Source of the DNA: Flavobacterium sp. 90
GTDB taxonomy: Bacteria > Bacteroidota > Bacteroidia > Flavobacteriales > Flavobacteriaceae
Assembly (NCBI RefSeq): GCF_004339525.1
Contig: NZ_SMGE01000001.1
Location: forward strand, 3,844,001-3,908,000
Length of the DNA stretch: 64,000 bases
Direction of reading: 5' to 3'
Numbering within the stretch: position 1 is the first letter of the stretch; every line of letters starts with the position of its first letter. The notes under the pieces were generated by a model. It did no database searches. It saw only the letters and a program-made list of their open reading frames with translations, and was not told where the DNA came from. The translations under genes were made by a program, and so were the position numbers. This document shows, one piece after another, positions 35,882 through 45,090 of the stretch.

Positions 35882-35944
35882 TAACTTTAATTTATAGCTG
35901 CAAAGCTATATCTTTTTCTCGTTTTGGGATTAATTTTAAATGAA

Positions 35945-35979
35945 ATAACCACTACATTTTGTGAAAATATAGTGGTTAT
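35945..35979 (-). terminator. sodC terminator
   Basis: ATAACCACTA (35945-35954) pairs with TAGTGGTTAT (35970-35979) just after the sodC stop. Confidence 0.65.
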
Positions 35980-35987
35980 CGTGTTTT

Positions 35988-36515
35988 TTATTTGATGATT
36001 CCTGCACAAGCAACTCTTCCGCCGGCATTTCCGGTTGGTTGTGTGGTAAAATCGTCTGTTCCCTGATGTACAATTAAACCTTTTCCTAGGACATCTTTGG
36101 TTGCATCTCCACAACCAATACACCATTCGTCAGTAGTTAAAGTTATAGTTCCGTTTCCTTTTGCATCAGCAGTAAAGTTTCCTATATCACCTTTATGGTA
36201 TTCAGCTGAGCCCCATTTCCCGTGTTTTTTGAAAGTAGGATTCCAGTGTCCGCCTGCAGAACTTCCGTCAGCAGCGCTACAATCTGATTTTTCGTGAATG
36301 TGAATCGCGTGAACTCCCGGTTGTAAACCAGCTACTTTTGCTGTAAAAGTTACTTTTCCGTTTTTCTCTGTAAAAGTTGCAGTTCCGCTAACGGTACTAT
36401 TACTTTTTGGCTCTAATGCTACAGTTAAAGTTTTGGCATCAGCCGATTTTGTATTGGTTTTACAGCCAATTATTACGGCTGCAATTATTGCGAAACAAAC
36501 AATTATTTTTTTCAT
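35988..36515 (-). CDS. sodC: Cu/Zn superoxide dismutase lipoprotein
   Basis: A lipobox (AAVIIGC, Cys18) places it in the envelope. Copper and zinc ligands are visible as HAIHIHEKSDC, AGGHWNP, HGKWG and KGLIVHQG; GGRVACAGII at the end holds the second disulfide cysteine and the active-site Arg. It converts superoxide to H2O2 and O2 outside the inner membrane. Length 175 is normal. Confidence 0.93.
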   Translation of the reverse strand: MKKIIVCFAIIAAVIIGCKTNTKSADAKTLTVALEPKSNSTVSGTATFTEKNGKVTFTAKVAGLQPGVHAIHIHEKSDCSAADGSSAGGHWNPTFKKHGKWGSAEYHKGDIGNFTADAKGNGTITLTTDEWCIGCGDATKDVLGKGLIVHQGTDDFTTQPTGNAGGRVACAGIIK

Positions 36516-36726
36516 ATACGAGGCTTTTTGAATTAAAGATTAAGTAAATTTAACATAAAATTCCGACTTTGATTGAAGCCGAGAGTTAAATAAATCTAAA
36601 ACTATAGATCACAATTTAATTATACTTTAAGCTAAAAACCCAAAATTATTGTGTAAATTCGTATGGCTTCGAATTTAAAAGCTTGAAAATTAGTGTTTAT
36701 TGTTTTTTAATTTAATCTGTAGAATT

Positions 36727-37161
36727 ATGATAAAAAATGTTTTAACGGTAGTTTTTTTAGGAGTTATTTTAATGTCTTGCAATGCTTCTAAAACTCAAAA
36801 AGAAGATTCGGTTTCTAAACTTGAAGGAACCTGGGAATTAAATTATATCAGTGGACCACGAATAGCTTTTGATGGTTTGTATCCTAATAAGAAGCCAACA
36901 ATTAATTTTGATACCAAAGAAAATCGAGTTTCAGGAAACAGCAGTTGTAATAATTTTAATGGAAAACTAAGCGTAACCGGAAACAAAATTGATTTTACGC
37001 AACCAATGGCAATGACCAAAATGATGTGTATGGACGGACAAGGAGAACAGGTTTTTATGAGTACACTGCAAAAAATCACTTCGTATGATGTTACAGATAA
37101 TGGTAAAACGCTGAATTTTATCTCAGGTGATATTGCAATGATGCGATTTACCAAAAAATAG
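36727..37161 (+). CDS. META-domain lipoprotein (HslJ-like)
   Basis: The start at 36727 gives MIKNVLTVVFLGVILMSCNASK with a lipobox Cys; nine further codons upstream are open but unlikely. The META/HslJ domain is recognisable by LEGTWELNYISG, then VSGNSSCNNFNGKLSVTGNKIDF and MTKMMCMD. Such proteins are small envelope lipoproteins linked to stress in E. coli (HslJ); the function is unclear. It is first in a run of three envelope genes. Confidence 0.85.
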   Translation: MIKNVLTVVFLGVILMSCNASKTQKEDSVSKLEGTWELNYISGPRIAFDGLYPNKKPTINFDTKENRVSGNSSCNNFNGKLSVTGNKIDFTQPMAMTKMMCMDGQGEQVFMSTLQKITSYDVTDNGKTLNFISGDIAMMRFTKK

Positions 37162-37198
37162 AATCAGACTTTTCTAAACTTTATTAAATAAATGTCAC

Positions 37199-37717
37199 AT
37201 GAAAACTAGAATAACAGTATTGATGTTGTTTTGCTTTTTTAATATAGCTGTTTTTGCTCAGGAAAAGTCAAAGAAAGAATTGAAAGCAGAAAAGGAATTG
37301 CAAAAACAAAAAGCAATGGAAGATCTTATCAATTCTAAAGATTTTGCTTTTGAAGCTCAAAAAGCACAACCTTTGGGCGCAAGGCAGATTAACTTAGATT
37401 ACAATACTTATTTTTTAAAATTTAATACCACCAAAACAACTTGCGATTTACCTTTTTTTGGCCGCGCCTTTAATGTGGCTTATGGAGGAGATGGCGGAAT
37501 GAAGTTTGAAGGCGTGCCGGAAAATATTAAGATTGAAAAAAAGAAAAAAGGCTACAACATCACAGCGACTGTAAAAGGTCAGGATGATGTTTATAGTTTG
37601 TATTTTTCTGTTTTTCCTGACGGAGGAGCAACGCTTTCTGTTAATTGTAATAATAAAGCTGCTATTTCTTATCAGGGAGTTGTTGCAGCTCCTAAAAAAG
37701 ACGAAAGCAAGAAATAG
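37199..37717 (+). CDS. DUF4251-family periplasmic protein
   Basis: The signal peptide (cleaved after VFAQ) is followed by a charged linker and a beta-rich domain. Landmarks are FAFEAQKAQPLGARQINLDYNTYFLKF and the FFGRAFNVAYGGDGGMKFEG block, the pattern of DUF4251, which is confined to Bacteroidetes. The function is unknown. It is 37 bases after the META gene and 35 bases before the barrel gene, so an operon is likely. Confidence 0.8.
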   Translation: MKTRITVLMLFCFFNIAVFAQEKSKKELKAEKELQKQKAMEDLINSKDFAFEAQKAQPLGARQINLDYNTYFLKFNTTKTTCDLPFFGRAFNVAYGGDGGMKFEGVPENIKIEKKKKGYNITATVKGQDDVYSLYFSVFPDGGATLSVNCNNKAAISYQGVVAAPKKDESKK

Positions 37718-37752
37718 AATACGAATCATTGTGTCCCGAATTTCTATCGTTT

Positions 37753-38676
37753 ATGCCGAAAAAGACCCTTTTTATTTTGCCTCAGAAACATTATTTGATG
37801 GCAGTGATTTTATTAGTTACAGTTTCAGGTTATAGTCAGGATTTAGAGCCCAGAGTTTATGCAAATGTTGCTAAAAACCTGAATGTAATTGCTGTTGGCT
37901 ATGTTTTTATGGACGGAAATGTGCTAACAGATCCTTCTTTACCCATAAAAGATTTTACGATTCAGAGTCATAATGTAGCTGCAAATTATATTAGAACTTT
38001 TGGCTTGTATAATAAACTGGCGCGTGTACAGGTTTCGCTTCCCTATTCTTTTATGGATGGATCTTTAACAGGTACAAACGGAAATGTTTTAACAGGTTCA
38101 AGAACTGGTTTTGCCGACATGAAAGTGCGATTTGGAATCAACTTGTTAGGTTCTCCTGCGCTTGATAAATCTGAGTTTAGAAGCTTTGAACAAAAAACAA
38201 TTTTGGGAGTTAGTTTGGTTACCTCCATTCCAACCGGTAAATATTACGATGATAAACAGGTGAATATAGGCACAAACCGTTGGGGATTTAAACCTGAAAT
38301 TGGAGTTTCAAAACGTTTCGCTCATGTCTACGCCGAAGCTTATGGCGGGATTTGGTTTTATACCAATAATAATGATTATCTAAATGGCAAAAAACTAGAA
38401 CAAAAAGCAACTTATAGTTTACAAGCTCACGCAAGTTATTACTTCAAAAACAACATGTGGATTGGTTTTAATACCAATTGGTTCTTTGGCGGAAAGACTG
38501 TAATAGATGGCGTTTCAGACGATAGCCAAATTGATAATTGGAGAGTAGGAGGGACTTTTTCTACTCCGGTTGCAAAAGGACAATCTGTTAAATTTCAATA
38601 TCACGTAGGAGCTTATACCAATAACGGATTAAATTATTATGCACTTTCAGTTGCCTATCAATATTCGTTTTTTTAA
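37753..38676 (+). CDS. Outer-membrane barrel (MetA-phenol/transporter type)
   Basis: The ATG at 37753 leads into a signal peptide ending SGYSQ; a TTG eight codons earlier is the other option. The 307-residue product alternates strands through the whole chain and ends LSVAYQYSFF, an outer-membrane terminal strand. VQVSLPYSFMDG and VSLVTSIPTGKYYDDKQVNIGTNRWGFKPEIG match the 'putative MetA-pathway of phenol degradation' (PF13557) family; despite that name, aromatic degradation is not implied. Confidence 0.75.
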   Translation: MPKKTLFILPQKHYLMAVILLVTVSGYSQDLEPRVYANVAKNLNVIAVGYVFMDGNVLTDPSLPIKDFTIQSHNVAANYIRTFGLYNKLARVQVSLPYSFMDGSLTGTNGNVLTGSRTGFADMKVRFGINLLGSPALDKSEFRSFEQKTILGVSLVTSIPTGKYYDDKQVNIGTNRWGFKPEIGVSKRFAHVYAEAYGGIWFYTNNNDYLNGKKLEQKATYSLQAHASYYFKNNMWIGFNTNWFFGGKTVIDGVSDDSQIDNWRVGGTFSTPVAKGQSVKFQYHVGAYTNNGLNYYALSVAYQYSFF

Positions 38677-38772
38677 TAGTAAGAATATTTTTACTTAAAG
38701 TTTTTTAATATATTAAAAATCAGTATATTTGAAATTAGATACCCATTTATAAACAAACTAAATTTTATAAAC

Positions 38773-39264
38773 ATGAAAAAATTAAGTCTTATTCTTATTG
38801 TGGCAATTGCATCATTTTCTTCTTACGCTCAATCATCGTTTAAAGAAGATGTTGATGTTCTTCAAAGTGTTTACGGAAAATCAAAAAGTGATCTTGTAAA
38901 ACAATACATGAATTTGTCAGATGCACAATCTACTGCTTTTACAAAAGTTTACGATAGTTATGAAACAGAACGTAAAGCACTTGGACAAACGAAGTTTCAG
39001 CTTATTAATGATTATGCTGCAAATTATGCAACCTTAACAGATGAAAAAGCGGATGAATTGGCAAAAGGAACTTTAAAAAATCATTTGGGTTATGAGAAAT
39101 TATATTCTAAAACTTATGGACAAGCAAAGAAAGCAATCGGTGCTATAAATGCTGCTAAATTTATTCAGCTAGAAGTATATCTTCAAACGATAATCAGAGC
39201 CGAAATTCTGGAGTCAATTCCTTTTATTGGTGAATTAGATAAATCAAAAGTTCAAATAAACTAA
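38773..39264 (+). CDS. Secreted helical protein of unknown function
   Basis: The signal peptide (ASFSSYAQ) is followed by a 143-residue helical protein with regular charged helices (LVKQYMNLSDAQSTAFTKVYDSYETERKAL). This resembles the Spy/LTXXQ-like helical periplasmic proteins in form, but no clear motif is present. It has its own TATATTTG box (38724-38731) and a strong terminator. Confidence 0.7.
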   Translation: MKKLSLILIVAIASFSSYAQSSFKEDVDVLQSVYGKSKSDLVKQYMNLSDAQSTAFTKVYDSYETERKALGQTKFQLINDYAANYATLTDEKADELAKGTLKNHLGYEKLYSKTYGQAKKAIGAINAAKFIQLEVYLQTIIRAEILESIPFIGELDKSKVQIN

Positions 39265-39284
39265 GGTTTGTTTTTTTATATACA

Positions 39285-39315
39285 AAAAGCCGTTATTGAT
39301 TCAATAACGGCTTTT
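39285..39315. terminator. Bidirectional terminator
   Basis: AAAAGCCGTTATTGA (39285-39299) and its perfect complement (39301-39315) lie between convergent genes. Confidence 0.85.
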
Positions 39316-39327
39316 ATATTTAATATC

Positions 39328-40224
39328 TTATTCTGGTTTAGACTCTTTGTTGTTAATTTCTTTAATGTAAATGTCTTGTTTTGGAAAAGGGATTTCAATA
39401 TTATTTTCTCTGAAACTTTTATCAATCATGATTATAAGATCACTTTTTACATCATTGGCAAACTTAATATGACCAACCCAAAATTTTACTACAATATCAA
39501 TTGAACTGGCGCTAAATTCCTTAAACCAAATAATAGGTTCCGGATTTTGAAGCACTAAAGGATGATTAACCAAAATTTCTTCTAATAATCTTTTCGTCTC
39601 TTCCAGATTAGTTCCGTACGCAACACCAATCTCAATATCAGTACGTTTTTTATTGTTTGATAAAGTCCAGTTTGTTAAATGCTGGCTCAACAAATCACCA
39701 TTTGGGATTATTACATCAGCTCCGTCAAAAGTAGCTACAACGCTGCTGCGAATACCAATTGATTTCATTTTTACCGTTTGTCCGCCAATATCAATCGTGT
39801 CATCAATATTAACCGGTTTTTCGAAAGCGATAATAAGACCGCTGACTAAGTTGTTTACCAAAGTCTGAAGACCAAATCCAATACCAACTCCCAATGCACT
39901 TATAATAATCGTAAGACGGTCAACCGGAATTCCAGAAGATATAAAAGCCAGGCTAATACCAATACTAAAAATGGCAATTTGAATAAGTATGAGCCAACTC
40001 CCAAATTTATTTGTTCTGTTTCCAGTCGTCGAGCGAACAGAATTGCTGGTTAAAAATGATACAATTTTGGCAATAAGTACAGAAGTTATAATAATGAAAA
40101 AGAAAATTAAGATGCTTTGATATGAATAGTTGATATCTCCAATAGTTCGTTGTTCATTAAAAAAATCAATAATTGGATCCAGAATTGCGTGAAAGAAATA
40201 AGAGTTTTTTCCAATCGAAACCAA
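39328..40224 (-). CDS. MscS-type channel, C-terminal part of a gene split by an amber codon
   Basis: Residues 35-130 carry two to three membrane helices including the pore helix region (SALGVGIGFGLQTLVNNLVSGLIIAFEKPVNIDD), then the beta domain and a cytoplasmic part: a canonical MscS channel core. The frame begins with TTG directly after an in-frame TAG of the preceding piece, with no ribosome site of its own. Together the two pieces would make one channel of about 828 residues, the size of large MscK/MscM-like channels. Expression as a separate protein is doubtful unless translation re-initiates or the stop is read through. Confidence 0.75.
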   Translation of the reverse strand: MVSIGKNSYFFHAILDPIIDFFNEQRTIGDINYSYQSILIFFFIIITSVLIAKIVSFLTSNSVRSTTGNRTNKFGSWLILIQIAIFSIGISLAFISSGIPVDRLTIIISALGVGIGFGLQTLVNNLVSGLIIAFEKPVNIDDTIDIGGQTVKMKSIGIRSSVVATFDGADVIIPNGDLLSQHLTNWTLSNNKKRTDIEIGVAYGTNLEETKRLLEEILVNHPLVLQNPEPIIWFKEFSASSIDIVVKFWVGHIKFANDVKSDLIIMIDKSFRENNIEIPFPKQDIYIKEINNKESKPE

Positions 40225-41814
40225 CTAGGCAAAAATGAATAAAGTATTAACTTTTGGACTAAATTTTATTTTTTCAAGTTCGCTTATGTTCAGTTGTTTT
40301 TCTTCGTTAGTTTCTCTTAAAAAGTTCGAATAATTTATAATGTCAATAATCAAACGATACGTATTGGTAAACAAATAATACATTAAAACTGTAACGATTC
40401 CATTAACCATTAATAGTTTTCCTAAGTTATAATTTTGGTCAATTAATATAAAAAATAAGGAAGCCACTTCAATAAAAATGGAAACGTAAAGGCTGTATCT
40501 AAAGAACGGATTCAGAATTTCTGTTTTCTTTTTTAAGATATAAATACCAAATGCCGCTGAGGTTAATGCTAAAAGAAGAATCAGAAAAACTTCTTTTACC
40601 GAATGAATTAAAATGTTGTTATCATACAATGCCAAAAGAATAAAAATGACATAGATTTTCCATACCCATTTTTCTTTTTTAGGAAAATATTCTTTGTTGA
40701 CAATCGTTAGTGCTATAATCGAAATTAGCCAAATTAAAGCAGTGAAAGCAAAAGGCGGATAAAGAAATAGAAAATTAAATAAAGTAAATGAAATTAATAT
40801 CGCGCATGAAACTGGATGTTCGAAGATTTGTTTTGAAAATCTTATCTTATCATAAAAGCCTTCTTTCTTGTATTTGTTTTTCAGAAATAGCAAGTATGTA
40901 ATCAATGCAATCGCCAACAAAAACATTAAAATAATAGTATTAAAATGGTTGGAGATGAAGAAAAGTAAGATGATTAATTCTTTGGTTAACGAATAAAAAA
41001 AGGATTCATTGAAAGATAAATTATTTTGACTTGGTTTAAAAATTTTGCCATCCGGATGAAGTAAGTTTCTAAATTCATTTTTTCGAATATTATCTGTTTC
41101 AATTATATCATTTTGCAGCGCATATTTAAACTTCGTACCCAGTATTTGTAGTTTGCTAATACTATCCAGAGCATTTTTGAACCTCATATTAAGTAATCTG
41201 ACCTCTGAGTTCATTTGTGAATAACGCTGGTAATATAACTTTTTTGTCAGTGAATCTTTAGGCAATGTAAATAGCGCTTTTTTAACGATCAAAGAATCAA
41301 TTTTGCTTTGTATTGCACTTAATTGAAGATCATTTTTTTTGATTTTTTCCAATTGAATATCTACTCGGGTTTGCAATTCGTTAAGCATAACCGAGGTAAC
41401 TGTTATATTTCTAAGTGTCTGAAAATCGTTTTTATTTTTGATGATGCCATCAATCGCCGTTTTTTTTAGTCTGATAACATAATCTAATTCAGAAGTAAAA
41501 CCTTTGTAATCAATTCCTGTTTTTAGAATTAGATCAGCTTCCTGAATGTTTTTAGAAATAGCATCGAATAATAAAGCGCGTTGCCGGCTTATTTGGTTTT
41601 CTGCAAAATGGACATTACTTTTTTCTTCATCTAGTTTCAGTAGATTTTCTAATTTGTTTTTAGAATTTAAACTATCATTTGAAGAAGCGGTTTGCGAATA
41701 AGAAACTGAAATTTGTAATGCAATAAGAAGTAGTATCGTTGCTGATTTTAGACCACTTTTTTTTATTAAGGTATTATAAATAATAATTGTAAAGATTATA
41801 ATATAACAGACCAT
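40225..41814 (-). CDS. N-terminal part of the split large mechanosensitive channel
   Basis: An export signal (SATILLLIALQISVSYSQ) is followed by a periplasmic coiled-coil region (about 45-250) and then about seven membrane helices (270-500). This is the plan of the N-terminal half of MscK/MscM-like channels. The last codon before the stop is GCC, then TAG (40227-40225), then the MscS core continues in the same frame. One base change would restore a full gene. The exact start is uncertain, because a TTG just before LKKS-like residues is also possible. Confidence 0.7.
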   Translation of the reverse strand: MVCYIIIFTIIIYNTLIKKSGLKSATILLLIALQISVSYSQTASSNDSLNSKNKLENLLKLDEEKSNVHFAENQISRQRALLFDAISKNIQEADLILKTGIDYKGFTSELDYVIRLKKTAIDGIIKNKNDFQTLRNITVTSVMLNELQTRVDIQLEKIKKNDLQLSAIQSKIDSLIVKKALFTLPKDSLTKKLYYQRYSQMNSEVRLLNMRFKNALDSISKLQILGTKFKYALQNDIIETDNIRKNEFRNLLHPDGKIFKPSQNNLSFNESFFYSLTKELIILLFFISNHFNTIILMFLLAIALITYLLFLKNKYKKEGFYDKIRFSKQIFEHPVSCAILISFTLFNFLFLYPPFAFTALIWLISIIALTIVNKEYFPKKEKWVWKIYVIFILLALYDNNILIHSVKEVFLILLLALTSAAFGIYILKKKTEILNPFFRYSLYVSIFIEVASLFFILIDQNYNLGKLLMVNGIVTVLMYYLFTNTYRLIIDIINYSNFLRETNEEKQLNISELEKIKFSPKVNTLFIFA

Positions 41815-41854
41815 AATAATTTCTTTTTTGAATATTATATCAAAAATACTACAA

Positions 41855-41898
41855 AAAAAAATATCCTAGAATAAATATTTATTTTAGGATATTTTTTA
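41855..41898 (-). terminator. Terminator of the chitinase gene
   Basis: AAAATATCCTA-AATAAAT pairs with ATTTATT-TAGGATATTTT over about 18 bp with one mismatch, just past the stop. Confidence 0.75.
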
Positions 41899-41905
41899 AG
41901 GTTTG

Positions 41906-42997
41906 TTATTTAGACTTCACTTCATAAATGGCATTTACCATTCCGTTTCGTGGAGAATCCAGAGAAAGTTCCCAGAACATGATTCCGCCTAATTTTTTAG
42001 ATTTTACATATTCTGTTTTTGCTTTTATCGACGTTAAATCGTCTGATGTTGCAAATGTTTTTAATCCTGCATTGTACCAATACGGTGCTTTAGCTTTATC
42101 ATCCCAAAAATATTTCCAGCCATTAGCTTCTGTGTAAGTAGTGGCAAAGTTTTTAAAATCAACACCTGGAATATGTTCTCCGGCTTGATAAAGTCCATTG
42201 TTTATATTTTCTACATTTTGCCATGTTCTCGAATAAAATGCACCACCAATAATTAATTTTTCAGCAGGAACTCCTTGTTTTAATAGGTAAGTAACGGCTC
42301 TGTCTGTAGATTCTTCCTTAGGATTTGTGCTGTATAAAGGCGTGTGATGTCCGGTAACTTTAGAATATCCGTTTACCAAATCATAGCTCATTATATTGAT
42401 GCGATTTACTAAAGGTGCAACAGCTTTCCAATCAATAGATTCGTCTAAATATTTTTGAAAACCACCTGCAGCAAAACTCAATTCGTATTTTTTGCCTAAT
42501 GTAGAGCGCAAAATTTTGATTAATTCTGTGAAATTTGGTTTATCGGCAGCTTGGTATAAATGCCCCGGAAGACCTTCAATCGCTGGATATTCCCAATCAA
42601 GATCTAAACCATCTACTTTAAAATAATTACTGACTTCTTTTACTGATTTTGCAAAAGTTAATCTTCCTTCAGCTGTAGAAAAAGCTGCAGAACAAGGCTC
42701 GCATCCGCCCCAACCGCCAAGTGAAAGTATAATTTTTAGTTGTGGATTTTTGGCTTTTAAAGACACCAAATACTTAATAGTTGTCGAATCCTTAGGAGAA
42801 TCAACGCTTAGTTTACCATCTTTTAAATGACAAAAACTAAAAATAATTTGATTTAGTTTGTTGACTTCATATTCGTTAATTAGTTTATCATCGCCGGTAT
42901 AGTAGGCAATAATGTCCATTTTTTTATTTTTTTGTGCGAAAGTATTTGTGGTACAAAAGCACAAAACAAATAGGGCAATTAGGTTAATTTGTTTCAT
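41906..42997 (-). CDS. GH18 chitinase-like glycosidase
   Basis: The signal peptide (cleaved near TFAQ) is followed by a single TIM-barrel. DGLDLDWEYP (129-138) is the GH18 catalytic motif DxxDxDxE with Glu136 as the acid; LSLGGWGG is the second conserved strand, and GGIMFWELSLDSPRNG closes the barrel. It hydrolyses beta-1,4-GlcNAc polymers (chitin or related glycans) outside the cytoplasm. There is no T9SS tail or binding module, so it is probably periplasmic or outer-surface by another route. Confidence 0.9.
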   Translation of the reverse strand: MKQINLIALFVLCFCTTNTFAQKNKKMDIIAYYTGDDKLINEYEVNKLNQIIFSFCHLKDGKLSVDSPKDSTTIKYLVSLKAKNPQLKIILSLGGWGGCEPCSAAFSTAEGRLTFAKSVKEVSNYFKVDGLDLDWEYPAIEGLPGHLYQAADKPNFTELIKILRSTLGKKYELSFAAGGFQKYLDESIDWKAVAPLVNRINIMSYDLVNGYSKVTGHHTPLYSTNPKEESTDRAVTYLLKQGVPAEKLIIGGAFYSRTWQNVENINNGLYQAGEHIPGVDFKNFATTYTEANGWKYFWDDKAKAPYWYNAGLKTFATSDDLTSIKAKTEYVKSKKLGGIMFWELSLDSPRNGMVNAIYEVKSK

Positions 42998-43118
42998 TTT
43001 TAAGCTATTAGTTTTTTGAAATGCTAAATATAAAACATTAGAATCGAAAATTCACTATCATTTTTGTAACAGAAACGCAATTTTAATAAAGATTTGTGAA
43101 ATGAGATTATAATCTAAA

Positions 43119-43177
43119 GTAGAGACGCACAGCAGTGCGTCTTCGCAATAAGGAGACGCACTGCTGTGCGCCTCTAC
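43119..43177. repeat. Cruciform repeat GTAGAGACGCACAGCAGTGC type
   Basis: The left arm (43119-43142) and right arm (43153-43177) are inverted copies, and each arm is itself palindromic (GACGCAC-agca-GTGCGTC). The same element occurs at 51310-51392. Confidence 0.8.
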
Positions 43178-43200
43178 AAAAAAATGGTGAAACAAAAATA

Positions 43201-43235
43201 AACCCGCACTGTTTCGGATTAGTGCGGGTTTAAAC
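43201..43235. terminator. Terminator of the acyl-CoA dehydrogenase operon
   Basis: AACCCGCACT (43201-43210) is complementary to AGTGCGGGTT (43221-43230). Confidence 0.8.
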
Positions 43236-43263
43236 AAATTAAAAGCTAAAAACTATTTTTATA

Positions 43264-45069
43264 TTAGAAGCAGTATTCGTTTTCTGCAACTAATTTAGAT
43301 GTAATAACTTCTCTCAAAGCTACAACATTTGGATTGTTTGTGTATTTTGTAAAACGTTTAAGTCCCATTAACATCATACGTTGTTCGTCTCCTTCAGCGA
43401 AAGAAATAATTCCTTCTTTACCTCTTGAGTTTACGATATCTACTGCTTTATACAAGTATAATTTTGCCATAGCAATTTGCTCTTGTACTTTATCTTCACC
43501 TTGATTTTTAGCTAATTTCTCCGTTCTAAGAATAGTACTTTCAGCCATGTAAATTTCGATTAAGATATCAGAAGCAGCCATTAATAACTGTTGGTGAGAA
43601 TCTAAATCAGGTCCGTATTTTTGAACAGCGCTTCCGGCAACCATTAAGAAAACTTTCTTAAGATTAGCGATAATTCCTTTTTCTTCAGCAAATAATTCAG
43701 AGAAATCTGGAGTATCAAAAGATGGAATTCCCATTAATTCTTCCTGAACTTTCATTGCAGGTCCAAGTAATTCAACGTGACCTTTCATAGCCTTTTTGAT
43801 CAACATACCTACAGAAAGCATTCTGTTAATTTCGTTTGTTCCTTCGTAGATTCTAGCGATACGAGCATCTCTCCACGCACTTTCCATTGGAGTGTCTTCT
43901 GAGAATCCCATTCCACCAAAAATCTGAATTCCTTCGTCAGCACAAGCTTGAACGTCTTCAGAAACTGCTACTTTAAGGATAGAACATTCGATAGCATATT
44001 CTTCAACACCTTTTAATTCAGCTTCTTGATGAGTAGTTCCTTCAGCCTCACGAGCAGCGATTCTGTCTTCGATATCTTTTGCAGCACGGTAAGAAGCACT
44101 TTCTCCAGCGTATGCATTAGTTGCCATTTCAGCTAGTTTAGAACGGATTGCTCCAAAAGATGCAATTGCAGTGTTAAACTGAATTCTTTCGTTAGCATAT
44201 TTTACTGCATTTGTAGTAACTCTACGTTGCGCATCTAAACAAGCTGCAGCCAATTTAATACGTCCAACGTTCAAAGCATTCATTGCAATTTTGAAACCGT
44301 TTCCTCTTTCAGACAACATGTTTTCAACAGGAACTTTAGTATCGTTGAAGAAAACCTGACGAGTAGAAGAAGCACGGATTCCTAATTTATGCTCTTCTTC
44401 ATTCATAGAAATTCCGTTTGACGGATCGTTTTCTACGATGAAACCTGTAATATTTTTATCATCTCCAATACGAGCAAAAACGATGAAAACGCTACAGAAA
44501 CCTGCATTCGAAATCCACATTTTTTGTCCAGTAATAGAGTAGTGCGTTCCATCTTCAGATAAAACCGCTTTAGTTTTTCCTGAGTTTGCATCAGATCCTG
44601 CGCCTGGTTCAGTCAAGCAATAAGCTCCAAACCATTCTCCAGAAGCTAATTTAGGAACGTATTTTTTCTTTTGTTCTTCAGTACCATAAAGTGTAATTGG
44701 CATAGTTCCAATTCCTGTATGCGCACCAAAAGCAGTTGAGAACGATCCTGTAGCACCAGAAATGTAATCACAAACCAGCATTGTAGATACAAATCCCATT
44801 CCTAATCCACCGTATTCCTCAGGAACTGCAACTCCTAGAAGTCCAAGTTCACCAGCTTTACGCATAGATGATTCAGTGTAAGCATAATCTTTTTTCTCAA
44901 AACGATCTTTGTGTGCCCATAATTCTTTGTCAACGAACTCTTTTACAGAGTCACGCATCATTAACTGCTCTTCCGAAAAATCTTCTGGTGTAAAGATATC
45001 TTCGCATTTTGTTTCCTTAACTAAAAACTGACCACCACGGGTTACGTTTTTTTCGATTGTATCTGCCAT
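43264..45069 (-). CDS. Acyl-CoA dehydrogenase
   Basis: This FAD enzyme performs the first step of fatty-acid beta-oxidation. The start at 45069 (MADTIEKNVTRGG) is chosen; 12 more codons upstream are open. Family marks are YCLTEPGAGSDANS (FAD/acyl-CoA binding), MWISNAGFCSVFIVFA, and the C-terminal-domain FGGMGFSEDTPMESAWRDARIARIYEGTNEI, whose YEGTNEI holds the catalytic Glu. At 601 residues it has the long C-terminal extension typical of this Bacteroidetes type. It is last in a marR-fadB-fadA operon. Confidence 0.9.
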   Translation of the reverse strand: MADTIEKNVTRGGQFLVKETKCEDIFTPEDFSEEQLMMRDSVKEFVDKELWAHKDRFEKKDYAYTESSMRKAGELGLLGVAVPEEYGGLGMGFVSTMLVCDYISGATGSFSTAFGAHTGIGTMPITLYGTEEQKKKYVPKLASGEWFGAYCLTEPGAGSDANSGKTKAVLSEDGTHYSITGQKMWISNAGFCSVFIVFARIGDDKNITGFIVENDPSNGISMNEEEHKLGIRASSTRQVFFNDTKVPVENMLSERGNGFKIAMNALNVGRIKLAAACLDAQRRVTTNAVKYANERIQFNTAIASFGAIRSKLAEMATNAYAGESASYRAAKDIEDRIAAREAEGTTHQEAELKGVEEYAIECSILKVAVSEDVQACADEGIQIFGGMGFSEDTPMESAWRDARIARIYEGTNEINRMLSVGMLIKKAMKGHVELLGPAMKVQEELMGIPSFDTPDFSELFAEEKGIIANLKKVFLMVAGSAVQKYGPDLDSHQQLLMAASDILIEIYMAESTILRTEKLAKNQGEDKVQEQIAMAKLYLYKAVDIVNSRGKEGIISFAEGDEQRMMLMGLKRFTKYTNNPNVVALREVITSKLVAENEYCF

Positions 45070-45090
45070 TTTGTTTTTGTTTAGATTAAA

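Noticed and set aside
37448..37729. Minus-strand frame opposite the DUF4251 gene
   Set aside because: The plus-strand gene has a signal peptide and operon spacing; the opposite frame is a shadow.
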